Source: Sporosarcina sp. FSL K6-3457 (GTDB taxonomy: Bacteria; Bacillota; Bacilli; Bacillales_A; Planococcaceae). Taken from it: a stretch of 64,000 bases of DNA. The position numbers and the translations under genes were made by a program. The DNA is taken from contig NZ_JBBOWX010000001.1 of NCBI RefSeq assembly GCF_038007285.1, forward strand, positions 3,675,501 to 3,739,500. The letters are read 5' to 3'. The notes below the pieces were generated by a model, which saw nothing but the letters and a program-made list of their open reading frames with translations, made no database searches and had not been told where the DNA came from. Shown piece after piece: positions 53,801 to 62,667 of this stretch (position 1 is the stretch's first letter; each line of letters opens with the position of its first letter).

Positions 53801-55379
53801 CGTCTGTTTGTGACAAATCATAAGCTGGGATGAATTCAAATGCATCTCCTAAAAATGTCCCTGATGCATTTGGTGCATTTGTGCCTCCTGCCATGTTATG
53901 GACAAGTATCGCCACTGCACCTGCCGTTCTTGCATGTTCAATTTTGTCGACGAATGCAATTTCACCACGTGAGACAAGTGCTACTTTTCCGTCTACATCG
54001 AGCCCGTTGTAGTCCGTGCTAGCGCCTACTCCAGGTACTGCTACTACTTCAAATTCACCTGCAAGTTGTGTCGCTATATCTACCCCAAATGTAGTCCCCA
54101 TCAAATTCACTTTTTTGGATAGCTGATAATCTCCTACTACTATATTTACGTTGCTATCATAATGCGCTTCTGGATTTGTTGTATTCCCTACTGCGATTCC
54201 TAGGCGTGCCGTCGATGGCGTTCCCATTGTCCCACGGTTTGGGCCCGCATTTCCTGTTGCCACTACTGCGATTGTACCTGCCATCATTGCATTATTGATA
54301 GCAAATGAGCCACCGTCAGTTTCGGAGTTTGCTCCCCCGCCTAGCGATAGGTTAATAACATCCATTTCTTGTTTTACGGATTCTTCTATCGCCGCGATGA
54401 TTCCTGATGTAGAACCGCTGCCATATGCGCCAAGAACACGATAAGCATATAGATCTACCTTCGGTGCAATCCCTTTAACATTGTATGGATTCGCTCCAAT
54501 TGCTGCAATTGTACCTGCAACGTGCGTACCATGAGATGTATAGAAGGAGCTTCCTCTCTCATCAAATTCAGGTGCTGTTGCTGGTCGTTCTACTGGCGAT
54601 GTTTCTGAAGCATCATTGTCTGCCCGCGTTCTTGTGTAAGTTGCTGAATTCGGAATAAAGTTCTTGCCGCCCTTATAAATACCAGCGAAGTCGGGGTGAT
54701 CTTTATCGATTCCCGTATCGAGAACAGCAACTTTAATACCTTGTCCTTGAATGCCTTCAGCCCAAAGCTTTTCAATACCTAAGAATGAAATACTCGTATC
54801 CATCGCTGAATCTACTTGTCCATCAATACTTCCTAACGAATCTTCAAATGCGTAAACTTCTGTATCAGGCTCGATCAATGTGACACCTTGAATGTCCAAG
54901 AGCTCGTCGAGGTCAGATGCTTTTACTGTTGCTGAAAAACCGTTGAGTACTGTATTGTAAGCAAACCCCTCTGTATGAGATATGTTTTTTACATTCATCG
55001 TTTTTTTAATACGTATTTGCTGTGCTTGTACTTGCGCTTCTACTGCTGTTGCTTGTTGGCTAGTAAATTTCCTTCCTGCCAACTCTTGAATTCCTTGTTC
55101 AAGTGCCACAGGTTTTTCAGATAAATGAACAATAACTGCTACTTCTGTATCCCCCGATAAATCCTGCAAGTCTTTGTGTAGAGTAGGTCCACCCTCCAAC
55201 AAATGTAATTGCTCCACAATTGCTGCTTTCAGTTGCATCGTGCTTTCATTCGGATTAGCCGTTTTGAATGGCTGCGTTTCATCCACATTTGCTGCTGCCG
55301 ATAACGGTGCTAGCAGTGATAAAACCATTACCAATGCAAGAATTGCACTGAAAAATGGAGTAAACTTATTGTGCTTCAA
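50886..55379 (-). CDS. Large secreted subtilisin-like serine protease (S8, Vpr-like)
   Basis: The 1497-residue protein starts at TTG 55379 (AAGGGG upstream) with a signal peptide. An inhibitor-I9-like propeptide (about 70-175) precedes the S8 domain, with catalytic D221 (VAVLDTGID), H283 (TSHGTHVAGT) and S609 (TGTSMATPHIAG). A PA domain is inserted at about 420-545. After the catalytic domain come Fn3-like modules and then five ~84-residue Big_2-like repeats (VTYxVxKTxxxLxVGQQQQL ... IATVxKGLVTAxxxGKTQV). It ends without SLH or LPxTG; the repeats may bind the wall. It probably digests extracellular protein or matures surface proteins. Confidence 0.93.
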   Translation of the reverse strand: MKHNKFTPFFSAILALVMVLSLLAPLSAAANVDETQPFKTANPNESTMQLKAAIVEQLHLLEGGPTLHKDLQDLSGDTEVAVIVHLSEKPVALEQGIQELAGRKFTSQQATAVEAQVQAQQIRIKKTMNVKNISHTEGFAYNTVLNGFSATVKASDLDELLDIQGVTLIEPDTEVYAFEDSLGSIDGQVDSAMDTSISFLGIEKLWAEGIQGQGIKVAVLDTGIDKDHPDFAGIYKGGKNFIPNSATYTRTRADNDASETSPVERPATAPEFDERGSSFYTSHGTHVAGTIAAIGANPYNVKGIAPKVDLYAYRVLGAYGSGSTSGIIAAIEESVKQEMDVINLSLGGGANSETDGGSFAINNAMMAGTIAVVATGNAGPNRGTMGTPSTARLGIAVGNTTNPEAHYDSNVNIVVGDYQLSKKVNLMGTTFGVDIATQLAGEFEVVAVPGVGASTDYNGLDVDGKVALVSRGEIAFVDKIEHARTAGAVAILVHNMAGGTNAPNASGTFLGDAFEFIPAYDLSQTDGEAIRAALQNGQGTVVFSNFNKTMTIGDEVNDSSSRGPSTPNFDIKPDVSAPGTNIMSTIPMYKADFPDVTYEEAFTRKTGTSMATPHIAGIAALVKQANPDWNAFDVKVALSNSAKLLNTTNYDVMAQGAGRVEAYAAAHPTILAYAIDEAVLNAAGDIGENVKGTVTFGPQSLKDGNISVTKDILVKDIKGIGGNYDVTVDVTKSFGDAQVTVDQSSFTLNGEQLLKVTLTASENDNVGAGSEILGYIKVNGEGTEVSLPFAADFSKAAGTELQDMAITETDLSFNGDGIKDSAVLTFKITGDVKTNYIELWDIMNPAGGEYGDGYIGYLHAANALAAGSYKLDIKGNYKPWAASAPQTTIPDGLYTIDFTAETASGNPPLIGDYVGPIVVKSTAGTIEGKVTDTTATGKIIDKYVDYQAELVNYGLGYDINTKLNATFEVLENSVVKSSGDVKLAQDGTFSFDIGTWNKNTDTVKVKYSDAAGNKAEKILEKGATEPVTYAVNKTSLTLGVDQQEQLIVTETTIQPDGTVIDKDVTAKGTYSSANSKIATVKKGLVTAKAVGKTQVLVNIPNQETIYVDLEVTKKAQDIVTYTVDKTNMNLQVGQQQQLKVTEITTKPNGQIINKDITNATKFNVANNQIATVQKGLVTAKAAGKTQVRVMIPDQELILVYLEVTEVQQDIVTYSANKNEFVLTVGQPEQLKVTKTTTKPNGQIITEDITASGSYNVVNNKVATIKKGLITPLMPGSTQARIMIPNAETLLVYINVVEEQKDTVTYSVNVSELKLTVGQEGQIIVTETTQTPAGQKFTKDITGISSFSVVNNKIATVRKGIVTAHTVGQTQVNVKIPGQATQFVYLEVVEVPKDIVTYSIDTTNITLKVGEQQQLTVIETTTKPDGSITEKNVTTDTKFKSSHPKVVTLNKGLVTAVGPGISVITVTHPNFTTTVYATVESAVQGDQLQPVEETYIAD

Positions 55380-56046
55380 TTCTCATTTCCCCTTTTCTAC
55401 TATTCTGCACTCATGAAAATTGTGCGATACCTTAATCTTATGCGGGGACAACTAGACTTAGAACAAATAATTAGAAATTATTTTTTAGAGATAAAAAGAG
55501 TTATATTCGTTCAACAGTTGCTAGGTTCGGCAGGAGTGTTGCCTAGTTTGCCGACAGTGAATCAATTATAGGCATAGTTCCGTGACACTCCACATATACT
55601 GACAGCAAAATGGAGTTGCAAGGGGCTCTCTACCTATAACGCCATGAAGTCGAGTCTGATTTATCAATTGCGCCTCGGCGTAATTGCGTTGGGATTTTGA
55701 ATTGTGCACAGCACAATTAACTCCCCTCAAAATCCCTAACATCCGCCGGCCGACAAAAACGCCACGTCCTGTACGTCGGAGGCTTAACTTGAATTAACAG
55801 GGAGTTTGAACTCCCTCTGATTGAAATGCTTTTCTGGCGTTCATCCCGCCACTGAGGAGAAATGGAACTAAATTTCTCCCCTTTAGAAGTGGGAGACTTC
55901 TGCTGAATCAAGTTAAATTTCCTTTTATCAATCACTAGATATTGTTTAAGAAACGGTCTTTTTGTCTATCCTTCTGGCAAGGACCGATTCATCAGGAAAT
56001 ATACTTCAACTTATTTCCCGGGAAATCGACAAAGGGGCGGATTGTT
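55380..56046. other. Long intergenic region with repeat-derived sequence
   Basis: About 670 bp without a supported gene. A plus-strand frame at 55413-55571 (MKIVRYLNLMRGQLDLEQII) has no ribosome binding site. The part 55660-55915 is GC-richer, with hairpins GGGAGTTTGAACTCCC and GAGAAATGGAACTAAATTTCTC, then TTCATCCCGCCACT and GAAGTGGGAGACTTCTGCTG, a pattern seen again at 50038-50080. This looks like the non-coding end of an IS605/TnpB-type element whose genes are gone. Confidence 0.4.
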
Positions 56047-56148
56047 ATGAAAGAGGAAGAAAATTATGGAGTAACGTGGCAGGATTTTCTATTCGGATTG
56101 ACAGGCTCAACCGTTTTCGTTGTAGCTCTTTACTTTATTACTAGCTGA
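56047..56148 (+). CDS. Small single-pass membrane protein
   Basis: This 33-residue protein has AAAGGGGCGG 7 bp before ATG 56047. The sequence MKEEENYGVTWQDFLFGLTG followed by STVFVVALYFITS is an acidic, cytoplasmic-type N-terminus and one C-terminal transmembrane helix. A strong terminator follows the stop by 6 bp, so a short dedicated transcript is likely. The family and role are unknown; it could be a small regulator of a membrane complex. Confidence 0.6.
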   Translation: MKEEENYGVTWQDFLFGLTGSTVFVVALYFITS

Positions 56149-56154
56149 AAATCA

Positions 56155-56196
56155 CAAAAAACACCGATCGTTACGCTATAACGACTGGTGTTTTTT
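56155..56196. terminator. Bidirectional terminator
   Basis: AAAAAACACC pairs with GGTGTTTTTT with further pairing (TCGTTA/TAACGA) inside. It serves the small membrane protein gene and the convergent IDEAL-domain gene. Confidence 0.88.
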
Positions 56197-56217
56197 ACAT
56201 TCTGCTTTTCAATTGTC

Positions 56218-56658
56218 CTACAGTCCTTCCGTCAATTCATTGAACATTGATAGATTATTTGTTTCCAATGCGTAGTCGATCATACGCAATCTGTTATCTG
56301 CTTCTAATTGTTCGAGGATACCAATTGCTTCGAGTTTAACTACTTCCGGCATTTCTGTTTCCATATCTAATGTTCCTTCCAGAATGGTCGTCAAATGCAT
56401 GTGGAGATCTGATATCAGCAGCAATTGGTAAAGCGGCAGTCGAATAAAGCGGTTGCCCCGTTGGAAGACAAATACTTCCCCTAGATTCTCAACTTGTAAG
56501 CTTTTCATATTGATGACGATTTCTTTACCTTCTGACGGCACGAATTGAAATACTTCTCCTCCTTTGATGATGGAGAAATATTGATAAGCAAATACTAAAC
56601 GAAGGCGAAAATCTTCCTGGCTTGTGAAAAATGGCGTCATACGCTGTACGGATAGCAT
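56218..56658 (-). CDS. IDEAL-domain protein
   Basis: The 146-residue protein starts at an ATG preceded by AGGAGGG. The C-terminal ~38 residues (LEQLEADNRLRMIDYALETN followed by NLSMFNELTEGL) match the IDEAL domain, named for its conserved hydrophobic helix and found in YpiB-like and other small Bacillales proteins. The N-terminal 100 residues form a beta-rich domain (KGGEVFQFVPSEGKEIVINM) that I do not recognise. The role is unknown; IDEAL proteins have been linked to protein-protein contacts and turnover. Confidence 0.75.
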   Translation of the reverse strand: MLSVQRMTPFFTSQEDFRLRLVFAYQYFSIIKGGEVFQFVPSEGKEIVINMKSLQVENLGEVFVFQRGNRFIRLPLYQLLLISDLHMHLTTILEGTLDMETEMPEVVKLEAIGILEQLEADNRLRMIDYALETNNLSMFNELTEGL

Positions 56659-56764
56659 CTTTCTCCCTCCTAGTATTGAATATTTCGATTATTACTATTC
56701 TATCACATCTGTGACGTTTTTGTGAACGTTTCCGTTCTCTTCTTGCATCCGCCATTCTAGTTCT

Positions 56765-57100
56765 TTAATTTTGTTTAATAGGTCTATGCATGACAAATGA
56801 TAGTTGTATCGGTTTAAAATCTAGTTTTAATGAAGTTAATAATTCAGATAGCCCTTCATATAGATCTCCGGGCAAATCTTTTTTTCTCTTAAATGTAACC
56901 CTATTTTGTTCAAAATCTAAGAGCACTATCTGGAATGCTAGCGTTCCGAATTGTACTGAGCTGAGATATAGCTTTCGTTCTTCCTTTATATAGTTAGTGT
57001 TTAAAACTGATGATGATAGTAGTGTAATGTTATGCTGCAATTCTTCCCTTTTATCAAACTGTTGTTTTAAATTAGGTACGTACAAAGTTAATTCCTCCAA
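56765..57100 (-). CDS. Hypothetical protein
   Basis: The start is taken as TTG 57100, with AAGGAGG 9 bp upstream; the frame is open to an ATG at 57127 that overlaps that site. The 111-residue product (LEELTLYVPNLKQQFDKREE, FGTLAFQIVLLDFEQNRVTF and C-terminal FKPIQLSFVMHRPIKQN) looks like a compact alpha/beta protein. No family was recognised. It is transcribed leftward toward the IDEAL gene, 107 bp away, and divergently from the XRE regulator gene. Confidence 0.6.
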   Translation of the reverse strand: MEELTLYVPNLKQQFDKREELQHNITLLSSSVLNTNYIKEERKLYLSSVQFGTLAFQIVLLDFEQNRVTFKRKKDLPGDLYEGLSELLTSLKLDFKPIQLSFVMHRPIKQN

Positions 57101-57292
57101 TATTTCATTCCTCCTTAACAGCGCCATAAGTATTAACGCCGCGCATGATTATTTATAATCACTATTTTACCAATAAATCCCCAATATTCATTACAAACCA
57201 ACAATTATTAAATTTTAATCTACATATTGTTGGTTTTATTAAATTCCGCTCTATTCTTCTATACGGTTGGGAAAAAAGAGAGGGATGTTACT

Positions 57293-57742
57293 ATGCATTT
57301 CGGGAAACAATTTAAGGAATATCGGGAAGAGTATTTACGTATGAAACAACTTGAAGCGGCGCATCAACTAAAAATAGATCCTGCTGCTTTGTCTAATTAT
57401 GAAAGGAATGAACGGGGATTTCCGAATGACCTGTTGCCTATCGTGAAAGAAACGTTTGCCGTTCCAGATGACTATTTTCTTGCGATGGTATTGGGAACAC
57501 CCTTGAAATCTGTCAGGGATTTCAAGATGACGCAGCCTGCCAAAACGTCTGAAGTACAGGAACGATATATGAACAGTTTTATCGATAGGCATCGGCAACT
57601 ATTTGAAGAGAGTTCTGAACTACGCGAATTTGTTTCTCTGGCATCTTTGTTAACTGAAAAGGATCGACGTATTTTCCTTAATTCTAACAAAGCCTTATTA
57701 ACTTTAATCCATAAACACGCAAAAGAGGAGGATACGGAATAA
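57293..57742 (+). CDS. XRE-family transcriptional regulator
   Basis: ATG 57293 gives 149 residues (MHFGKQFKEYREEYLRMKQL). The helix-turn-helix is at about 6-60, with QLEAAHQLKIDPAALSNYER, the recognition-helix pattern of XRE proteins. The C-terminal ~90 residues are helical and probably dimerise. It is divergent from the 56765 gene and lies 72 bp upstream of the SWIM-protein gene, so either could be a target. The start has a weak ribosome binding site (GAGAGGG, 8 bp upstream). Confidence 0.85.
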   Translation: MHFGKQFKEYREEYLRMKQLEAAHQLKIDPAALSNYERNERGFPNDLLPIVKETFAVPDDYFLAMVLGTPLKSVRDFKMTQPAKTSEVQERYMNSFIDRHRQLFEESSELREFVSLASLLTEKDRRIFLNSNKALLTLIHKHAKEEDTE

Positions 57743-57814
57743 CATCATTTCCGGTCTGGCCCGAAAAGCGGTATAATAGAAAGAATGCTTTTCTGAAGGA
57801 GTGGTCCCATCAAC

Positions 57815-59383
57815 ATGACCGTAGAACGTGTTTCCTACTTACACGAAAGTGAAATAGATGAATTTATGAATGACATTCAACATGCACTACAGCCCGGAGT
57901 CGAGGGCGATGCACTACGAGTGCGTCATGCTGTGGCGCTTGTTCGAAACAATGCTATCGATTCTTATCTCCCCTCTGGAGATGTTATTACAGTTACTACA
58001 CTTGGTGAAAAGCTTGAAATTGTACGCCTTTCTTTTATGCAAATGGAGGCGGATTGTACGTGTCGCTCCGATGGTTGGTGTTCACATCGGCTTGCCGTCA
58101 TTTTTCACCTTTATTCACAGTTCCATTCGCTGACGGATTGGCTTCATGAATGGCGCAGAACTGAATCGCAGCAAATGACGCTGTCCATCTCATCACGTAC
58201 GCCCGATGCATGGATTGATGTTTTAAAGCGTTTAACGCAGCCTCTGCGCACAATTGGAATGGCAGAAAATCCAGGCGTGTTTATTCATGAAACTTCTTTG
58301 ATTGATCAAAAGGCGATTCCACTTATCCCGTTTGAATGGGAATGGAAGCCTCTTTTTGAACTCTACTATCGTTTACATGTACTGGATGCTGGTTGGGCAT
58401 ATGTTCAGACGCATCTGGGAGGACAGACATCCTCCTTTTTCTACGGTAAATGGTATGTACAAAACTGGGTAACCGAACAGCTTGGAAAACTACATGATAG
58501 CGTGACGGCCATTGGGGCAAAACCTAAATTATTTGAAGCGGATGCTTTCCATGAACGTTTGAAAGAGCTCGTTCGTACATTCACACTTGAAAATACAGGG
58601 TTATTTGCCGAGAGATTCCGCGTCTATCGCCTCTTTTGGCAGCATCTTTTTCCAACGCATTCTGCCAGGGATGCTGAGTTAGCTATTCTTAGCCAAGAGC
58701 AATCTGAGGAAGCCCAAGTTCTAGTTGCCTTTTTCCTTCTGTTACAAGGGGAGCATGATGGACTGGAGGAGCTGATTAGTCATGTATCACTCGATAATAT
58801 GGCCATCTGGTTCCCGCTTGCAGACCTTGCAGAAGGCGATGATGATATCGAGTCACTTTCTATTATAATGACTGCATTACTTCCCTTCATTGGCGATTAT
58901 GTTAATCATACTGTGACGCTTGCCAATCGGCCGCTGTTTGTTCGAAAAATTGATGGGTTATTTGAAGCTGCCGACTTTCCGGAGGAGGCACGTGAAAGCT
59001 TATTTGCGCATTATGGTGAATCTGGGATTGATGTCTTTGCAGATTTTCTCGTTGAACGTGAGCGATTTTCTGAATGGGCGGCTCTTATGCATAGATATGG
59101 TGTTTCCTATGACGGTGCTGAGGCAGGCGGCTTGAAAGTTGCGTTATCGTCAGATCCAGTAGCTGTCATGCCTCTTCTTCATACGTATGCAATGGGTTTT
59201 ATAAAAGAAAAGAATCGGCATAGTTATCGACGTGCCGTTAAATTATTCAAGAAAATGAAAGCTGGTTCTAAAAAGGGTGGAAAAGCTGATTTTTGGAATC
59301 AATACATTGATACTGTGCGCGAAAAAAAACGTAGACTTCGAGCATTGATGGAAGAAATGGAAAAGGGGAATCTAAACTTATGA
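57815..59383 (+). CDS. ywqB: SWIM zinc-finger protein, YwqB-like
   Basis: The 522-residue protein starts at ATG 57815 (AAGGAGTGG upstream). The SWIM motif is at residues 81-91, C81-x-C83-x5-C89-x-H91 (DCTCRSDGWCSHRLAV); the rest is helical. Its stop overlaps the SNF2 helicase start by 4 bp. The SWIM protein/SNF2 pair is conserved in Bacillales (ywqB-ywqA) and is thought to act on DNA or nucleoprotein; the exact role is unknown. Name given by similarity of architecture and context. Confidence 0.85.
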   Translation: MTVERVSYLHESEIDEFMNDIQHALQPGVEGDALRVRHAVALVRNNAIDSYLPSGDVITVTTLGEKLEIVRLSFMQMEADCTCRSDGWCSHRLAVIFHLYSQFHSLTDWLHEWRRTESQQMTLSISSRTPDAWIDVLKRLTQPLRTIGMAENPGVFIHETSLIDQKAIPLIPFEWEWKPLFELYYRLHVLDAGWAYVQTHLGGQTSSFFYGKWYVQNWVTEQLGKLHDSVTAIGAKPKLFEADAFHERLKELVRTFTLENTGLFAERFRVYRLFWQHLFPTHSARDAELAILSQEQSEEAQVLVAFFLLLQGEHDGLEELISHVSLDNMAIWFPLADLAEGDDDIESLSIIMTALLPFIGDYVNHTVTLANRPLFVRKIDGLFEAADFPEEARESLFAHYGESGIDVFADFLVERERFSEWAALMHRYGVSYDGAEAGGLKVALSSDPVAVMPLLHTYAMGFIKEKNRHSYRRAVKLFKKMKAGSKKGGKADFWNQYIDTVREKKRRLRALMEEMEKGNLNL

Positions 59384-62121
59384 GTAGAACATTCACATTG
59401 AATCGCCTTTTCCGGCTTGGAATTCGCCTAACTGAGGATGGACTGTTTTTCATGACTGCTGTCGATGACAACCGTTTCGTTGTCGATCCGGACCAACTTA
59501 TTTCTTATCTATTCTTCAACAATGAGCGGGCATTGTATGGACTTCTTGCACAGACGGATGGCGAAGAAGTCCAATTGCGTGCAGATCAACTGCTACAAGC
59601 CTTTTCTACTTTGCACCCCTATGCTTCATTCGAAGGACTGACAGGCGAGGATGATGCACAGCTTACTTTCATCCGTGAGGCTGCTGATGCCTGGAAGGAC
59701 CCAAATTTGTGGAATTATGCGGAAATAGAAGGAGCCAGCATCCGTTTCAACAATAAACAAGCTGGCTTGTCGTTAGAGGCTGCGATTATTATTGGCCATG
59801 CTGTCCGTAGCAAACTGACTGACTCTGTCATCCATCCTGATTTGCTTCCCTCATTGTTGCCTCATTTACGGACTTACGGCTGGCCTGGTGAAGCCATTTC
59901 AACGATGCCGATTCAAGTCGCTTTCCGCTTGACCGAACCGGCTGCCGACACAGATACGGACTGGTTGCTAGAGTCTGTTATTATTAGTGAACGCGGTACA
60001 CATTGGTTGCCTACCGCCAGAAAGGTCAATGCACCTGCAATAGAGGCATTACCCGCTAAGTGGAAGCCCTATGCAGATGACATTGTAAAAAAACAATCCG
60101 AAATGATATCCTTTCTTGGCTCCATCGATATCGTTTCAGATGAAAGCTTTTTATCCACCACGATGGCTGATATGGAAGTGCGTACGTTCATTAAGGAGGA
60201 TCTTCCTTTATTGCAATCGTTTGGCTATCCCGTCATTTTACCCGCATGGCTAAAATCGGTAACGGAGTCAAAAATGCAGGTTCGTACAAATGCAGGTATG
60301 CAATCCTATCGCTCAGCCACTGGTCTAGATGAAGTATTATCCTTTGACTGGAATTTCTCGCTCGCTGGTAATCCTATTGATCAAAATACTTTCCGAAAAC
60401 TTGTCGATGAAAATCGGGAATACATTCGGTCTGGCGACGAATGGTTCCACATTGATCCACTCTGGTTGAAGAAGATCCGAGACTTGATGGACCGAGCGGA
60501 TGCTGGAGAATGGACCGTTAAAGATTTACTATTTCAAGATATCCCTGAAGAAATTGTTCCTCTGGAAGATGATGATGAAATCGATGATCCCCTTTTCGCT
60601 TTCACGATGCAGCAATCACTTCGTAGTTATATGGATATGCTATCTGAAAAAAAAGGACTACCCACTGCTGGAATTTCTGAAAATTTGCAAGCACAGCTTC
60701 GTCCTTATCAGGAGGAGGGCTATGACTGGCTCATTTTCATGCGTGACAATCAGTTTGGTGCATGCCTTGCCGATGATATGGGTCTTGGGAAGACCATTCA
60801 GCTCATTACTTATTTACTAAACGTGCATGCAAGAACAGAGACAACTACACCTTCATTGATTGTTTGTCCAACAAGTGTCCTAGGTAACTGGCAAAAAGAA
60901 ATTGAACGCTTTGCTCCAACATTATCAGTCCATACACATTACGGACCATCGCGTGCGAAAGATGATAGTTTCAAGGAGCTCATCGGACAACTGAATCCTG
61001 ATATTATCCTTACAACGTATGGCACGGCTTCACAGGATGGTGAAATGCTTGCGAATACTGAATTCGCGAGTATTACACTCGATGAAGCCCAGAACATCAA
61101 GAACATGCAGACAAGGCAGTCTCGCGTCATTCGGAAGCTTCGTGGTAAACACCATATTGCGCTGACCGGCACGCCGATTGAAAACCGCTTATCAGAGTTA
61201 TGGGCTATTTTCGACTTTATACACAGAGGCTATTTCGGTAATTTCCGGAAGTTCACGGATAACTTCATCATCCCCATCGAGCGTGATGATTCTGAGATGG
61301 ATAAACGAAAGCTACGAGCCAAAATCAGTCCATTCCTATTGCGCCGAACAAAGAGCGATCCTGATTTGCAATTGAATCTACCGAAAAAGCTTGAACAGAA
61401 CGAATATTGCCCGCTAACAACCGAACAGGCCGCTCTTTATGAAAGTTTCCTGGAAGAGACGAAATTCAAATTGCAGACCCTAACTGGTTTTGAAAAGAAG
61501 GGGCTCATTTTGAAAATGCTTAGTCGGTTGAAGCAACTTTGTAATCATCCCGCCCTATTCTTGAAGGAGCCGCACGCACCTGCTGAGCAGATGTTAAACC
61601 GCTCCGACAAATTAGACAGGATTGTGTCAATGGCAGCTGATATTGCTGGTAATGGCGAACAATGCCTCATCTTCACGCAATACATCGGCATGGGGCAGCT
61701 TATTCGCCAATGTCTATCTGAGCTGCACGGGATTGATGTACCGTTCTTAACAGGTAGCATGCCGAAAGGGCAACGTGATCGGCTGGTAGAGGCTTTCCAG
61801 GAAGGTGAATTCCCTATCTTCATCCTATCATTAAAAGCTGGTGGTACTGGATTGAATTTAACAGGTGCAAACCATGTCTTACACGCGGATCGCTGGTGGA
61901 ATCCTGCTGTTGAAAATCAAGCAACTGACCGTGCCTATCGAATTGGTCAGACCAAATTTGTGCATGTCCATAAATTTGTGACCATTGGAACGATTGAAGA
62001 AAAAATCGATAAAATGCTTGTGGAGAAGGCGGCACTGTCTGCTGACCTTATCCAGTCAACTCAATGGCTTACAGAATTATCAGACACAGAACTTGATGAT
62101 TTGCTATCGTTTAGAAGCTAA
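59380..62121 (+). CDS. ywqA: SNF2-family helicase, YwqA-like
   Basis: The 913-residue protein has an N-terminal ~430-residue helical/SNF2-associated bacterial region, then the two-lobe motor: Walker A DDMGLGKTIQLITYLL (about 464-480), VCPTSVLGNWQKEI, DEAQNIKNMQTRQS, LTGTPIENRLSELWAIFDF, QYIGMGQLIRQC, and motifs V/VI SLKAGGTGLNLTGANHV, DRWWNPAVENQATDRAYR and IGQTK. It is a DNA-stimulated ATPase translocase of the RapA/YwqA group, probably working with the upstream SWIM protein. Confidence 0.93.
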   Translation: MSRTFTLNRLFRLGIRLTEDGLFFMTAVDDNRFVVDPDQLISYLFFNNERALYGLLAQTDGEEVQLRADQLLQAFSTLHPYASFEGLTGEDDAQLTFIREAADAWKDPNLWNYAEIEGASIRFNNKQAGLSLEAAIIIGHAVRSKLTDSVIHPDLLPSLLPHLRTYGWPGEAISTMPIQVAFRLTEPAADTDTDWLLESVIISERGTHWLPTARKVNAPAIEALPAKWKPYADDIVKKQSEMISFLGSIDIVSDESFLSTTMADMEVRTFIKEDLPLLQSFGYPVILPAWLKSVTESKMQVRTNAGMQSYRSATGLDEVLSFDWNFSLAGNPIDQNTFRKLVDENREYIRSGDEWFHIDPLWLKKIRDLMDRADAGEWTVKDLLFQDIPEEIVPLEDDDEIDDPLFAFTMQQSLRSYMDMLSEKKGLPTAGISENLQAQLRPYQEEGYDWLIFMRDNQFGACLADDMGLGKTIQLITYLLNVHARTETTTPSLIVCPTSVLGNWQKEIERFAPTLSVHTHYGPSRAKDDSFKELIGQLNPDIILTTYGTASQDGEMLANTEFASITLDEAQNIKNMQTRQSRVIRKLRGKHHIALTGTPIENRLSELWAIFDFIHRGYFGNFRKFTDNFIIPIERDDSEMDKRKLRAKISPFLLRRTKSDPDLQLNLPKKLEQNEYCPLTTEQAALYESFLEETKFKLQTLTGFEKKGLILKMLSRLKQLCNHPALFLKEPHAPAEQMLNRSDKLDRIVSMAADIAGNGEQCLIFTQYIGMGQLIRQCLSELHGIDVPFLTGSMPKGQRDRLVEAFQEGEFPIFILSLKAGGTGLNLTGANHVLHADRWWNPAVENQATDRAYRIGQTKFVHVHKFVTIGTIEEKIDKMLVEKAALSADLIQSTQWLTELSDTELDDLLSFRS

Positions 62122-62132
62122 ATTAATATAAC

Positions 62133-62166
62133 TGACCTCAGGGATGTAAACTACTCTGAGGTCTTT
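62133..62166 (+). terminator. Terminator of the ywqB-ywqA operon
   Basis: GACCTCAG pairs with CTGAGGTC, followed by TTTTCT, 12 bp after the helicase stop. The small coiled-coil gene on the other strand converges here. Confidence 0.8.
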
Positions 62167-62175
62167 TCTATGCTG

Positions 62176-62337
62176 TCATACGCGCTCCGCAATTGGTCTT
62201 TTATGTAGCGCAATGATTTTTTTCTTACGCTCCATCTCTTCAAAACGGTTAAGCCGCTCATTTAGATTGGCAACGATGCTAACAAGCTGAACAATCTGTA
62301 ACTCCATCCGTTTCACATCTTTGTCAAGTGTACTCAT
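62176..62337 (-). CDS. Small coiled-coil protein
   Basis: This 53-residue protein was found by reading the minus strand. ATG (62335-62337) follows GAAGGGAG by 8 bp. The sequence MSTLDKDVKRMELQIVQLVS, then IVANLNERLNRFEEMERKKK has clear heptads of hydrophobic residues and a basic end. It is likely a short oligomeric coiled coil. It converges with the ywqA terminator. The function is unknown. Confidence 0.6.
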   Translation of the reverse strand: MSTLDKDVKRMELQIVQLVSIVANLNERLNRFEEMERKKKIIALHKRPIAERV

Positions 62338-62667
62338 AAGCCACACTCCCTTCTTTCATCTTCTACTGATAGAAAAACCCGTGAGCAAAAGTGGTCTTCA
62401 CTCCCGGGCCATAAATGATTTGTGCTCATGGTCGTATGATCATTTGTTTGTTCAACCCACATTCCCGTGTAGAGCTACCCTGAATGTATCTCTACATGAC
62501 ATTACTGCGGATACGAGCAGGACCCCAATCTTGCATGTATCCAAGTATTCCTTTTCTCACGTACATACTATCCATTTTTAGTTGTCATTGCAGCTCCGGT
62601 CTGTTAGCCGGTCAGCTTCCTCCTCTCACTCGATTTTCTCCGGCTTACTATGTATTAGCTTCTCCGG
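62338..62667. other. Gap downstream of the ssb gene
   Basis: About 330 bp with no gene that I can support. A minus-strand hairpin near 62368-62400 (CCCGGGAGTGA..TCACGGG followed by TTTTTC) could be the terminator of the leftward ssb transcript. The plus-strand open frames here have no ribosome binding sites. Confidence 0.4.

Noticed and set aside
55413..55571. Small plus-strand gene (MKIVRYLNLMRG...)
   Set aside because: No ribosome binding site or terminator. It could be a remnant, but there is too little to support a call.
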